The position numbers and the translations under genes are program-made. Below the pieces are notes generated by a model, which worked only from the letters and a program-made list of their open reading frames with translations, did not search any database and was not told the DNA's origin. DNA of 64,000 nt from JAVBOW01 sp031549495 (GTDB lineage: Bacteria > Bacteroidota > Bacteroidia > Bacteroidales > Rikenellaceae), in the NCBI GenBank assembly GCA_031549495.1, contig JAVBPS010000067.1:1-64000 (forward strand), written 5' to 3'. Of the stretch, positions 17,605 to 26,360 are shown in pieces. The stretch's first letter is position 1, and the number at the start of each line of letters is the position of its first letter.

Positions 17605-20600
17605 TTAGAATGTGGTGCTGACGCTGAACATGTAATTCCTCGCGAGCGGATAGGTGCCCCAATCCACTCCCGGGGTGAGGGTCGAACCGATGTTCATGGC
17701 CCCTTCGGGGTTGTATCCCCTGTAGTTGGTGAACATATAGAGGTTATTGACCGTTGCGGTAAAGGTCAGTCCCTGCAACTTGAGTTTTTTGAGCTGGCGC
17801 GGGGTGAAACGGTACGACAGCGACACGTTCTGTATGTTGAGGAACGTCCCGTCCTCGATGAAAGAGGAGTTGAGCTGCTCGCTGCTCAGGATGGCGCGGT
17901 CCACGCGTACCACGCGCGGCGTTTTCCCGTCCCCGGGATTCTGTTCGGACTGCCACCTGTTGAGCGCACTCTTGTGCCCGTTGGCGTTCATGTAATATTC
18001 CGTACCGGCGAACGCCATATTCATCACGTCGAAATTCACGGCTCCCCGGAGGAATACGCGCAGCGTGAAATTCTTGTATATAAAAGAGTTGGTCATCCCG
18101 AACGTAAAATCGGGGTGGGGGTCGCCGATGACGGTACGATCCAGAAGGCTGATCGTGCCGTCGTTGTTGGCGTCCAGGTAGATGAACTCGCCGGGCCTCG
18201 AGCGCATGGCGCCGGTCTTTATCCCGGGATATTTATCCACCTGCTCCTGGTTCTGGTATACGCCCACCACTTTCATCCCGTAAAACAAGCCCACGGGCTG
18301 CCCCACCTGGGTTATGTTGCAGTTGCTGAACTGCTGCGCCGTACCGTACAGGGGATCGCCTTCAGGGCCGAGCTCCAGCACTTTCTGCTTGTTGAAGGAG
18401 ATGTTGAAATTGGTGTCCCATTTAAATTTGCGCACCAGATTGCGGGTCTCGAGAGTGAATTCCCACCCCCGGTTCTGGATACGTCCTATGTTGGTCAGCC
18501 TCGAGTTGAAACCTGTCGCATAGGGCATCTGCATGGAGAGCAGCAGGTCGTGGGTCTGTTTGTCATAGTAATCCACGGTCAGGTTCAGCCTGTTTCTAAA
18601 CAATGCGATGTCAATGCCGCCGTCGACCTGGTAGGTTTTTTCCCATGTCAGGTCATCGTTACCGTAAGAGCTCACCCTTACGCCGCTCACGACCGTTTCG
18701 TCTCCGCCTCCCAGGGCGTAGTTCGAGCCGGCTATCAGGGCGAGATGCCTGTAGTTGCCGATGGAGTTATTCCCGGTCACCCCGTAACTGCCCCTGAGCT
18801 TGAGGTCGGTGATCCATGAGGCGCTCTTCATGAACGACTCTTTCGAAACCCTCCACGCCGCCGAGGCCGCAGGGAACACCCCCCATTGCTTGGCGAATTT
18901 CGAAGTCCCGTCCGCCCGGATGCTTCCCATCAGGTAGAACCGGTTCTGGTAGTCGTAATTCAGGCGTCCGATCCCGGAAACGAGACCCCAGTCCGAATGG
19001 TTCGAATAGCCCCTTCGGAACGATTCGTCGAGCGAACCGTCGACGATCATCATCTCGTCCGTCCATGTTCCGTTAGCCTGGGCGGTCACCCCGTCGAATC
19101 GCTGGAACTGGGCTTCGTACACCGCTACGGCCGCCAGGTTATGGCTTTTGCATATGGTTTTTTTGTAGCTGAGCTGGGCGCCGCCCTGAAGGGTCATCGT
19201 TTTGTTGGAATTCGACTCTATGGCATTCATCCTGGGCGGTTTTTCTGAATATCCGCCGATCCAGCGCGGAGTGATGCTGTGCCGCTGGAAGGTGTTGACG
19301 TTGGCCGAGCCGCTTACTTTGAAATCGAGTCCGGTAGCGATCTTAATGTTAATGAACGCATCGCCCAGGAACCGGAAGTTGGTTCTCTCGTCTTTGATCA
19401 GGTCGATTTTGGCGACGGGATTCTCGATGCTTGCCATTGCATTTCCCTGGCCGATCCCCTGGGTGTAGCCCGACGGGCTTTCCGGGTCATATATGTCCAT
19501 GATAGGGTTCATCAGCAGCGCGCCCTGGATGACCCCCGCGTTCGAATTGTGGAACCGTCCGACGGTGCGGATGAAGTCCTGCACGGTGTAGGTCGGGCTT
19601 ATCTTGACGCCGACCGTAACGCGTTTGCCGAGGTTGGCTTCGATGTTGGAGCGCAACGAAAAGCGGGTGAAATTTGTATTCTTAACAATACCCGGCTGAT
19701 CCATCACCCCGCCCGATATCATGTATTTCACCCCCTGGTTGCCGCCCGAAACGCTGACCTGGTACTCCTGGTAGGGGGCCAGCCGGTAGATGGCGTCCTG
19801 CCAGTCGGTGCCTTTGCGGCCCGACTCGAGGAACTCCCTGAAATAATCGGTCTTCATGTTGCCCAACCTTTTCGAATCGGGATCGTTTATATCTCCGCCG
19901 CGATCCACATGAAGGTTGTCGCGCGCCTCGATGGCCAGTTGCGCGAACTCCTGCGGCGAGAGCATGTCTACTTTATTGTAAAGCTGCTGTACGCCTACTT
20001 TGGCGGTAACGCTGACCGTGGGTTTGCCGATGCTTCCCGCCTTGGTGGTAATGAGCACCACCCCGTTGGAGGCCCGCGAACCGTAGATGGCCGCAGCGGC
20101 GGCGTCTTTCAGTATCTCTATCGATTCTATATCCGAGGGATTGATGAACGAAAGGGGATCGGATTCGTAGTCGGTGCCCACCTGCAATACCACGCCGTCT
20201 ATGACGTAGAGGGGATTGTTGTCGGCGCCCAGGGTGCTCATCCCGCGGATCTGGATATCGAAACCGCCTCCGGGAGAACCCGTGGCGCTCGTTACGTTCA
20301 CGCCCGCCGCCTGTCCCATCAGCACCTGGCTGATATCGATAAGGGGCATATCCTGCAGTTTGTCGGGATTGATCGAACTGATGGCCGTGGTAATGTCGCG
20401 TTTATTCTGGGCGCCGTAGCCGACCACGACCACATCCTCCAGGCCCACAACGTTCGGGGTCATGGTGGCGTTTATCGTACTTTGCGCTCCCACCCTGATT
20501 TTTAACGGATTCATCCCCGCAAGATTGAATACGAGGGTTTTCCCCTGTGCCGCAGCGATTTTGTAACGCCCGTTGCCCGCGGTCAGCGAAGAAACGTTCG

Positions 20601-20766
20601 TTCCTTCGACCACAACCGTAACCTGGGGCAGGGGAACCCCCGCCTCATCGGTCACGATGCCGGAAATCTCTTTCGCGGCGTTCTGGCCGTTAGCGCCTAA
20701 CGGCAGAACGGCGGACATAAGCGCGATAAAGACCAGCGTTAGGTAACACGGTAATTTTCGATTCAT
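17605..20766 (-). CDS. SusC/RagA-like TonB-dependent outer-membrane transporter of PUL 1
   Basis: Imports oligosaccharides across the outer membrane with SusD, powered by TonB. 1053 residues from ATG 20766 (MNRKLPCYL, signal peptide to about 28). Order: carboxypeptidase-like regulatory domain (ISGIVTDEAGVPLPQVTV), TonB box and plug (VVVGYGAQNKRDI, PLYVIDGV, IYGSRASNGVVLITTK) and a C-terminal barrel ending FSVSTTF. The in-frame start at 20910 is rejected because it precedes the signal peptide by 48 non-hydrophobic residues. First gene of the leftward PUL 1 operon. Strongly similar along its length to the SusC at 26361-29531. Confidence 0.97.
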   Translation of the reverse strand: MNRKLPCYLTLVFIALMSAVLPLGANGQNAAKEISGIVTDEAGVPLPQVTVVVEGTNVSSLTAGNGRYKIAAAQGKTLVFNLAGMNPLKIRVGAQSTINATMTPNVVGLEDVVVVGYGAQNKRDITTAISSINPDKLQDMPLIDISQVLMGQAAGVNVTSATGSPGGGFDIQIRGMSTLGADNNPLYVIDGVVLQVGTDYESDPLSFINPSDIESIEILKDAAAAAIYGSRASNGVVLITTKAGSIGKPTVSVTAKVGVQQLYNKVDMLSPQEFAQLAIEARDNLHVDRGGDINDPDSKRLGNMKTDYFREFLESGRKGTDWQDAIYRLAPYQEYQVSVSGGNQGVKYMISGGVMDQPGIVKNTNFTRFSLRSNIEANLGKRVTVGVKISPTYTVQDFIRTVGRFHNSNAGVIQGALLMNPIMDIYDPESPSGYTQGIGQGNAMASIENPVAKIDLIKDERTNFRFLGDAFINIKIATGLDFKVSGSANVNTFQRHSITPRWIGGYSEKPPRMNAIESNSNKTMTLQGGAQLSYKKTICKSHNLAAVAVYEAQFQRFDGVTAQANGTWTDEMMIVDGSLDESFRRGYSNHSDWGLVSGIGRLNYDYQNRFYLMGSIRADGTSKFAKQWGVFPAASAAWRVSKESFMKSASWITDLKLRGSYGVTGNNSIGNYRHLALIAGSNYALGGGDETVVSGVRVSSYGNDDLTWEKTYQVDGGIDIALFRNRLNLTVDYYDKQTHDLLLSMQMPYATGFNSRLTNIGRIQNRGWEFTLETRNLVRKFKWDTNFNISFNKQKVLELGPEGDPLYGTAQQFSNCNITQVGQPVGLFYGMKVVGVYQNQEQVDKYPGIKTGAMRSRPGEFIYLDANNDGTISLLDRTVIGDPHPDFTFGMTNSFIYKNFTLRVFLRGAVNFDVMNMAFAGTEYYMNANGHKSALNRWQSEQNPGDGKTPRVVRVDRAILSSEQLNSSFIEDGTFLNIQNVSLSYRFTPRQLKKLKLQGLTFTATVNNLYMFTNYRGYNPEGAMNIGSTLTPGVDWGTYPLARNYMFSVSTTF

Positions 20767-21210
20767 AAGCCAAGTCAGTTTAAGAGTTAGTCGTCTGTAT
20801 GCGCCGGCGGTCATACCCGCAGAGGCGTCCGGCAGTATGATACAATGATGATAATTATTTCGAGATTCTCCTAATCCGAAGACCCCCGAAATCCCCGTTT
20901 TCGACCTCAAAATTCTTCACATTTATTCCTATCTCTAACACTATTGTTCAGTATCTCGTGGTTGAACAGCCTGATTGTTAGCGCGATAATCTGAAACCGA
21001 TTTTCCGGTAATTTGCGGGGTATTGCGGATGGGGTGTCCGGGGCGTCCTTTTGACCCCGCTTAAATCCGGCAGGCGGGGATGCGTGTGGGAACATGTGAC
21101 CGGTGAAAAAGCATAGCAGTACACGAAAGCGAACATATGTGCTCGCCGGCAGCGTAAAGAAGTGCCACCTTTGCAAAAGACAATAAATCCCTGCATTCAA
21201 ATTTTGTGAA
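20767..21210. promoter_or_regulatory. divergent intergenic control region of PUL 1
   Basis: 444 bp without a gene, between the leftward susCD operon and the rightward GH43-lyase pair. It must hold both promoters and any HTCS binding site. On the plus strand CACCTTTG (21166-21173) is one base off the TAnnTTTG -7 consensus, 37 bp before the GH43 start. No clear -7 box was found toward susC and no repeat stands out. Confidence 0.5.
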
Positions 21211-22191
21211 ATGAAACACGAGACCCCTTTTTACCTCTTGCTGCTGCTGGCCGGATTGCTTGGCGGATGCATAAACACCGGAAGGGCCCGGGCAGAGAAA
21301 ACGAACGGCGATGAAGGCGCCCTTCTCGAGGCATGCCATATCCGGTGCCGCGATCCTTTCATATACCTCCATAATCCTACCGGGACCTATTACCTCCACG
21401 TCAACGGGGGCGGCAAGGTCGTCTATTACACGAGCGAGGATCTGGAGGAATGGAAGTTTTGCGGAGATTCATTCATCCCGGCAGAAGACTTCTGGGGGGA
21501 GAACGATTTTTGGGCTCCCGATCTTTACGAGTATCGGGGAAAATACTATATTTTTATTACGCTGAGCGCGGCGGACAAAAAGCGCGGCACCTCGATCCTT
21601 GTGTCCGACTCTCCGGCGGGGCCTTTTGCACCGCTTGTGAACGGCCCTGTAACCCCTGCCGGCCAAATGTGCCTGGACGGCGCGCTGCATATCGACAAAG
21701 AGGGCAGCCCGTGGATCATATACTGCCATGAATGGCTGGAGGCTCTCGACGGACAGGTATGCGCCCTGCGGCTTACGGACGATCTGAGATCGGCTGTCGG
21801 CGAGCCCATTGTACTATTCAGAGCATCGGGCGCACCGTGGGTGGGGGATATAACTGTCCCCCACGGGATATCCTCAGTGACGGGGAAAGTCACCGATGCA
21901 CCATTTATCCAGACGCTCGAAGACGGGAAAATGGTCATGTTGTGGTCGAGTTTTACAAAAGACCGCGGTAAATATGCGATCGGCCAGGCGTTTTCTGACG
22001 GGGAACTGCAAGGGCCCTGGGCGCAAAGCGCCAAACCGCTTAACAACGACCACGGCGGACACGCGATGCTGTTCCGGGACCGGAACGGCAACCTGATGAT
22101 CTCCTACCACGCACCCAACGACGCATCTTCCCGCCTGACCATTAAACGGGCCTATGTCAATGACGGACAACTGCTGGTCGATAATTTATAA
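21211..22191 (+). CDS. GH43-like glycoside hydrolase, lipoprotein
   Basis: 326 residues. Lipoprotein signal (MKHETPFYL, lipobox LLGGC, Cys about 20). GH43 candidates D48 (CRDPFIY), D156 (MCLDGALH), E174 (CHEWLE); FWAPDLYEYRGKYY is shared almost word for word with the gene at 12143-13126, its closest paralogue. Likely removes a terminal pentose or similar residue from the PUL 1 glycan at the cell surface or in the periplasm. First gene of a rightward pair, 12 bp before the lyase gene and divergent from susC. Confidence 0.88.
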   Translation: MKHETPFYLLLLLAGLLGGCINTGRARAEKTNGDEGALLEACHIRCRDPFIYLHNPTGTYYLHVNGGGKVVYYTSEDLEEWKFCGDSFIPAEDFWGENDFWAPDLYEYRGKYYIFITLSAADKKRGTSILVSDSPAGPFAPLVNGPVTPAGQMCLDGALHIDKEGSPWIIYCHEWLEALDGQVCALRLTDDLRSAVGEPIVLFRASGAPWVGDITVPHGISSVTGKVTDAPFIQTLEDGKMVMLWSSFTKDRGKYAIGQAFSDGELQGPWAQSAKPLNNDHGGHAMLFRDRNGNLMISYHAPNDASSRLTIKRAYVNDGQLLVDNL

Positions 22192-22203
22192 AAAAACGCT
22201 GTT

Positions 22204-24114
22204 ATGAAACGATTATTTCTGCTCTGTTTTTTAATCCTGTCCGTTCACGGATGCGGTAAAGAAAAAACCAATTCGCCTGGCGGATCCCCGCCGGCTTACC
22301 CCCAGCTGACCCAACAGAACCATCCGCGCCTGTTGATGAGCAGCGGCGATTTCGCCCAGCTTAAGACCAAGCTCGCATCGGGGAACTCCCCCCGGCTTAC
22401 GCAGTTGCACGACGAGGTCATGAAGGTGTGCGATAACCTGGGAATGGACGGGACTCCGCTGACCTACACGCTCGATGCCAGCGACAGGCGCCTGCTGGCC
22501 GTCTCGCGTGAGGCCCTGATGCGGATCTTTACCTGCGCCTACGCATACAGGATGACCGGCCAGGCGAAGTACCTTGCCCGTGCCGAGGCGAATATCAATA
22601 CGGTCTGCGACTTCGCGGACTGGAACGCCAAAAAACATTTCCTCGACGTCGGGGAGATGGCCGCGGGGGTCGCCTTGGGCTACGACTGGTTGTACCACGA
22701 CCTGTCGGCGGCAACGAAAGCCAAGGTCGTGGACCGGATCAACAAATACGCCTTTTATCCGGCTGAAAACAAGATATGGAACCTCGATTTCTTCGCGGCC
22801 GACAACAACTGGAACCAGGTGTGCATCGGCGGCCTGCTGTGCGGGGCGTTGGCCGTATATGAAGACCTCCCCGGACAGGCGGAGAAGATCATCGAAAAGT
22901 GCCTGCTTCAGAACAAACGGGCCATGGAGAATATTTATTCGCCCGACGGCAACTACCCCGAGGGGTATGGTTACTGGGGGTACGGAACCCTCTACCAGGT
23001 GTTGATAATCGGGATCCTCGAGTCGTGCATCGGCCATGACGCGGGACTGGCCGCCGTCCCGGGATTCGACAAGACCGCCGAGTACATGCTGTACATGGAG
23101 GGTCTCGGGGGGAAGGTGTTCAACTATTCGGACGGGAGCCAGGGTGCGGCTGCGCTTCTGGCCCCCTGGTGGTTCGCCCGGGAGCAGCATGACGCTTCGC
23201 TTCTTTACCACGAATTGAAAGTGCTCGACGCGGGAAAGTATTATACGGCCGAAAGCAGGCGGTTACTGCCTATGATCATCACTTTCGCCAAGGACGTCGA
23301 TCTGCAAACCGTCCCGACGCCCGATAAGAAAGTGTGGAGCGGCCACGGCGAAACCCCCGTCGTGCTGGTCCGCAGCGGATGGAGCGGGACGGATGCGGAT
23401 AAATACCTCGGCGTCAAGGGGGGAAAGGCCTCGACCAGCCACGGGCATATGGACGGCGGATCGTTCGTCTATGACGCATACGGGGTGAGGTGGGCGATGG
23501 ATCTGGGCAATCAAAGTTACGCCCCCCTCGAGTCGCACCCCCAGATCGGCAACGCCCAATTATGGAATATGGGCCAGGCCTCCAGGCGCTGGAATGTATT
23601 CCGGCTCGGCCACCGGAGCCACGGCACGCTCACGGTAAACGGAGCAAGGCACCTGGTCGACGGCAGCACCACGATAACCCGGATCATCGACGCGGCTAAC
23701 GAATCGGGAGCGGTGCTCGACATGAGCGCAACGCTCGCCGACCAACTCTCGTCGGCCGCACGTACGGTAAAGATCGTGGACGACCGGGATCTGGTCGTTA
23801 TCGACCGGTTGGCGACCGGTTCCACCCGAACGGCCATCGTACGCTGGGCTATGGTCACGCCGGCTGTTCCCGCGATCAAAAGCGACCATATCGAACTTAC
23901 CCTGGGCGGGAAGACCATGAGGCTCTCGGCCCAGGCCACGGAAGGTTCCCCGGCCGTCACCTATAATATATGGAGTACGCGCAAAGACGACCAGACGAGC
24001 GGGCTGGCCGATTATGACGTCGATAACCCGAATACCTATATAGTGGGTTTCGAAGCCGCGATGGACAAAAACCAGACAGCCGAATTCACGACTATCCTTA
24101 CCCCCGCGAATTAA
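22204..24114 (+). CDS. heparinase II/III-like polysaccharide lyase, lipoprotein
   Basis: Probably cleaves a uronic-acid-containing glycan by beta-elimination. 636 residues: lipoprotein signal (lipobox SVHGC, Cys about 17), alpha/alpha barrel (about 40-380) and C-terminal beta-sandwich (about 390-636), the heparinase II/III architecture. Candidate active-site pieces are NNWNQ (201-205), tyrosines in EGYGYWGYG (253-261) and the HGH pair in SHGHMDGGSF (413-415). The neutraliser position looks like Asn, as in heparinase III-type families, not the His of Pedobacter heparinase II. The PL family cannot be assigned by eye. Paired with a GH43 gene 12 bp upstream. This lyase is the main hint that the PUL 1 glycan contains uronic acid. 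Confidence 0.78.
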   Translation: MKRLFLLCFLILSVHGCGKEKTNSPGGSPPAYPQLTQQNHPRLLMSSGDFAQLKTKLASGNSPRLTQLHDEVMKVCDNLGMDGTPLTYTLDASDRRLLAVSREALMRIFTCAYAYRMTGQAKYLARAEANINTVCDFADWNAKKHFLDVGEMAAGVALGYDWLYHDLSAATKAKVVDRINKYAFYPAENKIWNLDFFAADNNWNQVCIGGLLCGALAVYEDLPGQAEKIIEKCLLQNKRAMENIYSPDGNYPEGYGYWGYGTLYQVLIIGILESCIGHDAGLAAVPGFDKTAEYMLYMEGLGGKVFNYSDGSQGAAALLAPWWFAREQHDASLLYHELKVLDAGKYYTAESRRLLPMIITFAKDVDLQTVPTPDKKVWSGHGETPVVLVRSGWSGTDADKYLGVKGGKASTSHGHMDGGSFVYDAYGVRWAMDLGNQSYAPLESHPQIGNAQLWNMGQASRRWNVFRLGHRSHGTLTVNGARHLVDGSTTITRIIDAANESGAVLDMSATLADQLSSAARTVKIVDDRDLVVIDRLATGSTRTAIVRWAMVTPAVPAIKSDHIELTLGGKTMRLSAQATEGSPAVTYNIWSTRKDDQTSGLADYDVDNPNTYIVGFEAAMDKNQTAEFTTILTPAN

Positions 24115-24157
24115 CGCGAAACCTGCGCTTACCTTATTAGCGCTGTCAGGCAGCTCC

Positions 24158-24232
24158 GTGATCAGGCGGCCGCCGGCCCGGCCGTGTAGATGAGCGAGGT
24201 GCCCGGCACCGGAGCTCCAATTTTGTTTCTGT
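24158..24232 (-). pseudogene. decayed fragment of a GH36 alpha-galactosidase 5' region
   Basis: The reverse strand encodes RNKIGAPVPGTSLIYTA and, one base out of frame, AGGRLITE. This matches the GH36 N-terminus QNKVYEISTRGTSLVYTV...GRLIQ at 2800-2875. A 22-nt core differs by one base (TGTAGATGAGCGAGGTGCC against TGTAGACGAGCGAGGTGCC). A frameshift and no continuing similarity mark it as a remnant of about 25-30 codons. It lies in the 253-bp gap 24115-24367 between the lyase and the oxidoreductase; nothing else is visible there. Confidence 0.6.
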
Positions 24233-24367
24233 AATACATACACAACCAGACAATTAGATAAATGTGCTATGAAAATGACTAAAATTCAAGTGCAATCGCG
24301 GGGCGAATTCCTACCTTGCGATACCACTGACGTAAGGAGTGCGGTTCCTGCTAACCTGATTACGAAA

Positions 24368-26335
24368 ATGAATAAACTCATCCTTGTTTTTTCCGCATTG
24401 TTATGCCTCTCGGGCCCCCTGGCCGCGCAGGTACTCGTCGAGACCGAGTCCTTCGCTTCGCGCGGGGGTTGGGTGGCCGACCACCAGGCTTTTCCCAAGA
24501 TCCAATCGGCCTACCTGATGGCCCACGGATTGGGCCGTCCCGTCGCCGACGCCACGACGAGCGTCGAGTTTCCGGCCAAAGCCAAATACCATGTATATGT
24601 GAGCACCTACAACTGGACCTCCCCGTGGTACGCCGCCGAGGGGCCCGGCGCATTCAAAGTCGTGGTCAACGGCAAGGCGCTACCCAACACCCTGGGCACG
24701 AAGGGCAAACGGTGGGAGTGGCAGTACGCGGGCGAGGTGACCGTGGGCGGCAAGGTGAAGATCGCCCTGCGCGATTTGACGGGCTTCAACGGCCGCGCCG
24801 ACGCCATCTATTTCTCGCCCGAAAAGACGCCTCCCCCGGCCGATTACGCCGAGGCGCGCGCCTGGCGCGACAAATTGCAGGGCCACGGCGCACCCACCCG
24901 CGCCCCGAAGGTCGACCTGGTGGTCGTAGGGGGCGGTGTGGCCGGTTGCGCCACGGCGCTCACGGCCGCGCGGTATGGCCTGAAGGTCGCCATCGTGGAC
25001 AACCTGCCCTGGCTGGGCGGCAGCAACGCGCTGGGCGTGAAGGCGTGCGGGCTGATGTACGAAAACCTCTACCCCGAACTGGGCAACATCACCTGCCAGT
25101 TGCTCGGTATGGACATCGCACGCAAGAACGACCCCAAATCCCATCAGGTCCGTCCCAATAACACCGGCTTCATGTGGGCGTTAGCCAGCTTCCCCGCCGC
25201 CGGAGGAAAGGATCGCGAATCGACCCTGCTCGACGGCCTGGAACGCCTCTCGGGCGCCGAACGGGATGCACGCACCAAGTCCGAGCTCAACCAGAACGAT
25301 AACGAATACCGCCGTCGCGACATTTCTGCCCTACGCGAGAAATTCCTCAAGGAGGCGGGCGTGGCGATCTATCAGAACATCCACGTCTACGCCGTCGACG
25401 CCCCCGACGGGCGCGTGCATTCCGTTACGGGCCGCAGCCTGCGCACGGGCGAACCGGTGACCTTCGAGGGGACGCTCTTCGCCGACTGCACGGGCGATGG
25501 GGTGGTGGGTTTTTTGGCCGGCGCCGAGTGCATGGTGGGCCGCGAGAGCAAAAGCTACGCCAACGAGCCGACCGCGCCCGCCGAGGCCGACCGCAAGATG
25601 ATGGGAAGCAGCATGCACTGGTATGCCTACCCGCGCGAGAATCCCGGCAAATTCCCCACCCCGGCCGAGTTGCCGTGGGCGATGCAATGCTCGTCGAACT
25701 ACTTCATCGACAAGAGCCAGTGGGAATGGTGGTGGGAAACCGGCCTGGAGATCGACAACGCCGAGGAGGCCGAACTGGTGCGCGACAATTTCCTGCGGGC
25801 CGTCTTCGGCAACTGGGCCTACCTGCGCAACAACATGGCCAAATACAGCGAATACCGCCTCGACTACCTGCAACACATCGCTATGAAGCGCGAATCGCGC
25901 CGTATCAAGGGCGACGTGGTGCTCAACCAGAACGACCTCTCCAAACGGGTCGCCTATCCCGACGCCAGTTTCACCACCACCTGGACGATGGACCTGCACT
26001 ACGCCAAACCCGATAACGCGCGCAACTTCCCGGGCTGGGAGTGGATCACCTACTGCACCAATGAGCCCGAGATCTGGATCAAACCGTACCACGTGCCTTA
26101 CCGCTGCCTCTATTCGAAGGACATTCCGAACCTGTTCATCGGTGGGCGCAACATGAGCGTCACGCACCAGGCCCTGGGCACGGTGCGCGTGCAGGCGACC
26201 CTGGGCATGGCGGGCGAGGTGACGGGCATGGCCGCCAAGATCTGCAAGGAGAAGGGCGCCACCCCGCGTGAGGTCTACACCCAATACCTGGACGAACTCA
26301 TCGCCTGCATGAAAGCGGGCGCACCCCTGAAATAG
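24368..26335 (+). CDS. FAD-dependent oxidoreductase with N-terminal CBM-like domain, exported
   Basis: 655 residues from ATG 24368 (MNKLILVFSALL, signal peptide to about 21). Residues 22-150 form a beta-rich module (LVETESFASRGGWV ... YFSPEK) resembling a carbohydrate-binding or galactose-binding-like fold. Then a Rossmann FAD domain starts with DLVVVGGGVAGCATA (GxGxxG-type, about 188-193) and LPWLGGSNA. The C-terminal IPNLFIGGRNMSVTHQALGTVRVQATLGMAGEVTG is the conserved FAD-closing segment of the FAD_oxidored family. The 24269 in-frame start is rejected because it adds 33 residues before the signal peptide. First gene of PUL 2, 25 bp before susC. Such proteins recur in PULs; a redox step on a sugar is plausible but unproven. 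Confidence 0.85.
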   Translation: MNKLILVFSALLCLSGPLAAQVLVETESFASRGGWVADHQAFPKIQSAYLMAHGLGRPVADATTSVEFPAKAKYHVYVSTYNWTSPWYAAEGPGAFKVVVNGKALPNTLGTKGKRWEWQYAGEVTVGGKVKIALRDLTGFNGRADAIYFSPEKTPPPADYAEARAWRDKLQGHGAPTRAPKVDLVVVGGGVAGCATALTAARYGLKVAIVDNLPWLGGSNALGVKACGLMYENLYPELGNITCQLLGMDIARKNDPKSHQVRPNNTGFMWALASFPAAGGKDRESTLLDGLERLSGAERDARTKSELNQNDNEYRRRDISALREKFLKEAGVAIYQNIHVYAVDAPDGRVHSVTGRSLRTGEPVTFEGTLFADCTGDGVVGFLAGAECMVGRESKSYANEPTAPAEADRKMMGSSMHWYAYPRENPGKFPTPAELPWAMQCSSNYFIDKSQWEWWWETGLEIDNAEEAELVRDNFLRAVFGNWAYLRNNMAKYSEYRLDYLQHIAMKRESRRIKGDVVLNQNDLSKRVAYPDASFTTTWTMDLHYAKPDNARNFPGWEWITYCTNEPEIWIKPYHVPYRCLYSKDIPNLFIGGRNMSVTHQALGTVRVQATLGMAGEVTGMAAKICKEKGATPREVYTQYLDELIACMKAGAPLK

Positions 26336-26360
26336 ACCAACCTACAACATCATAACTACT

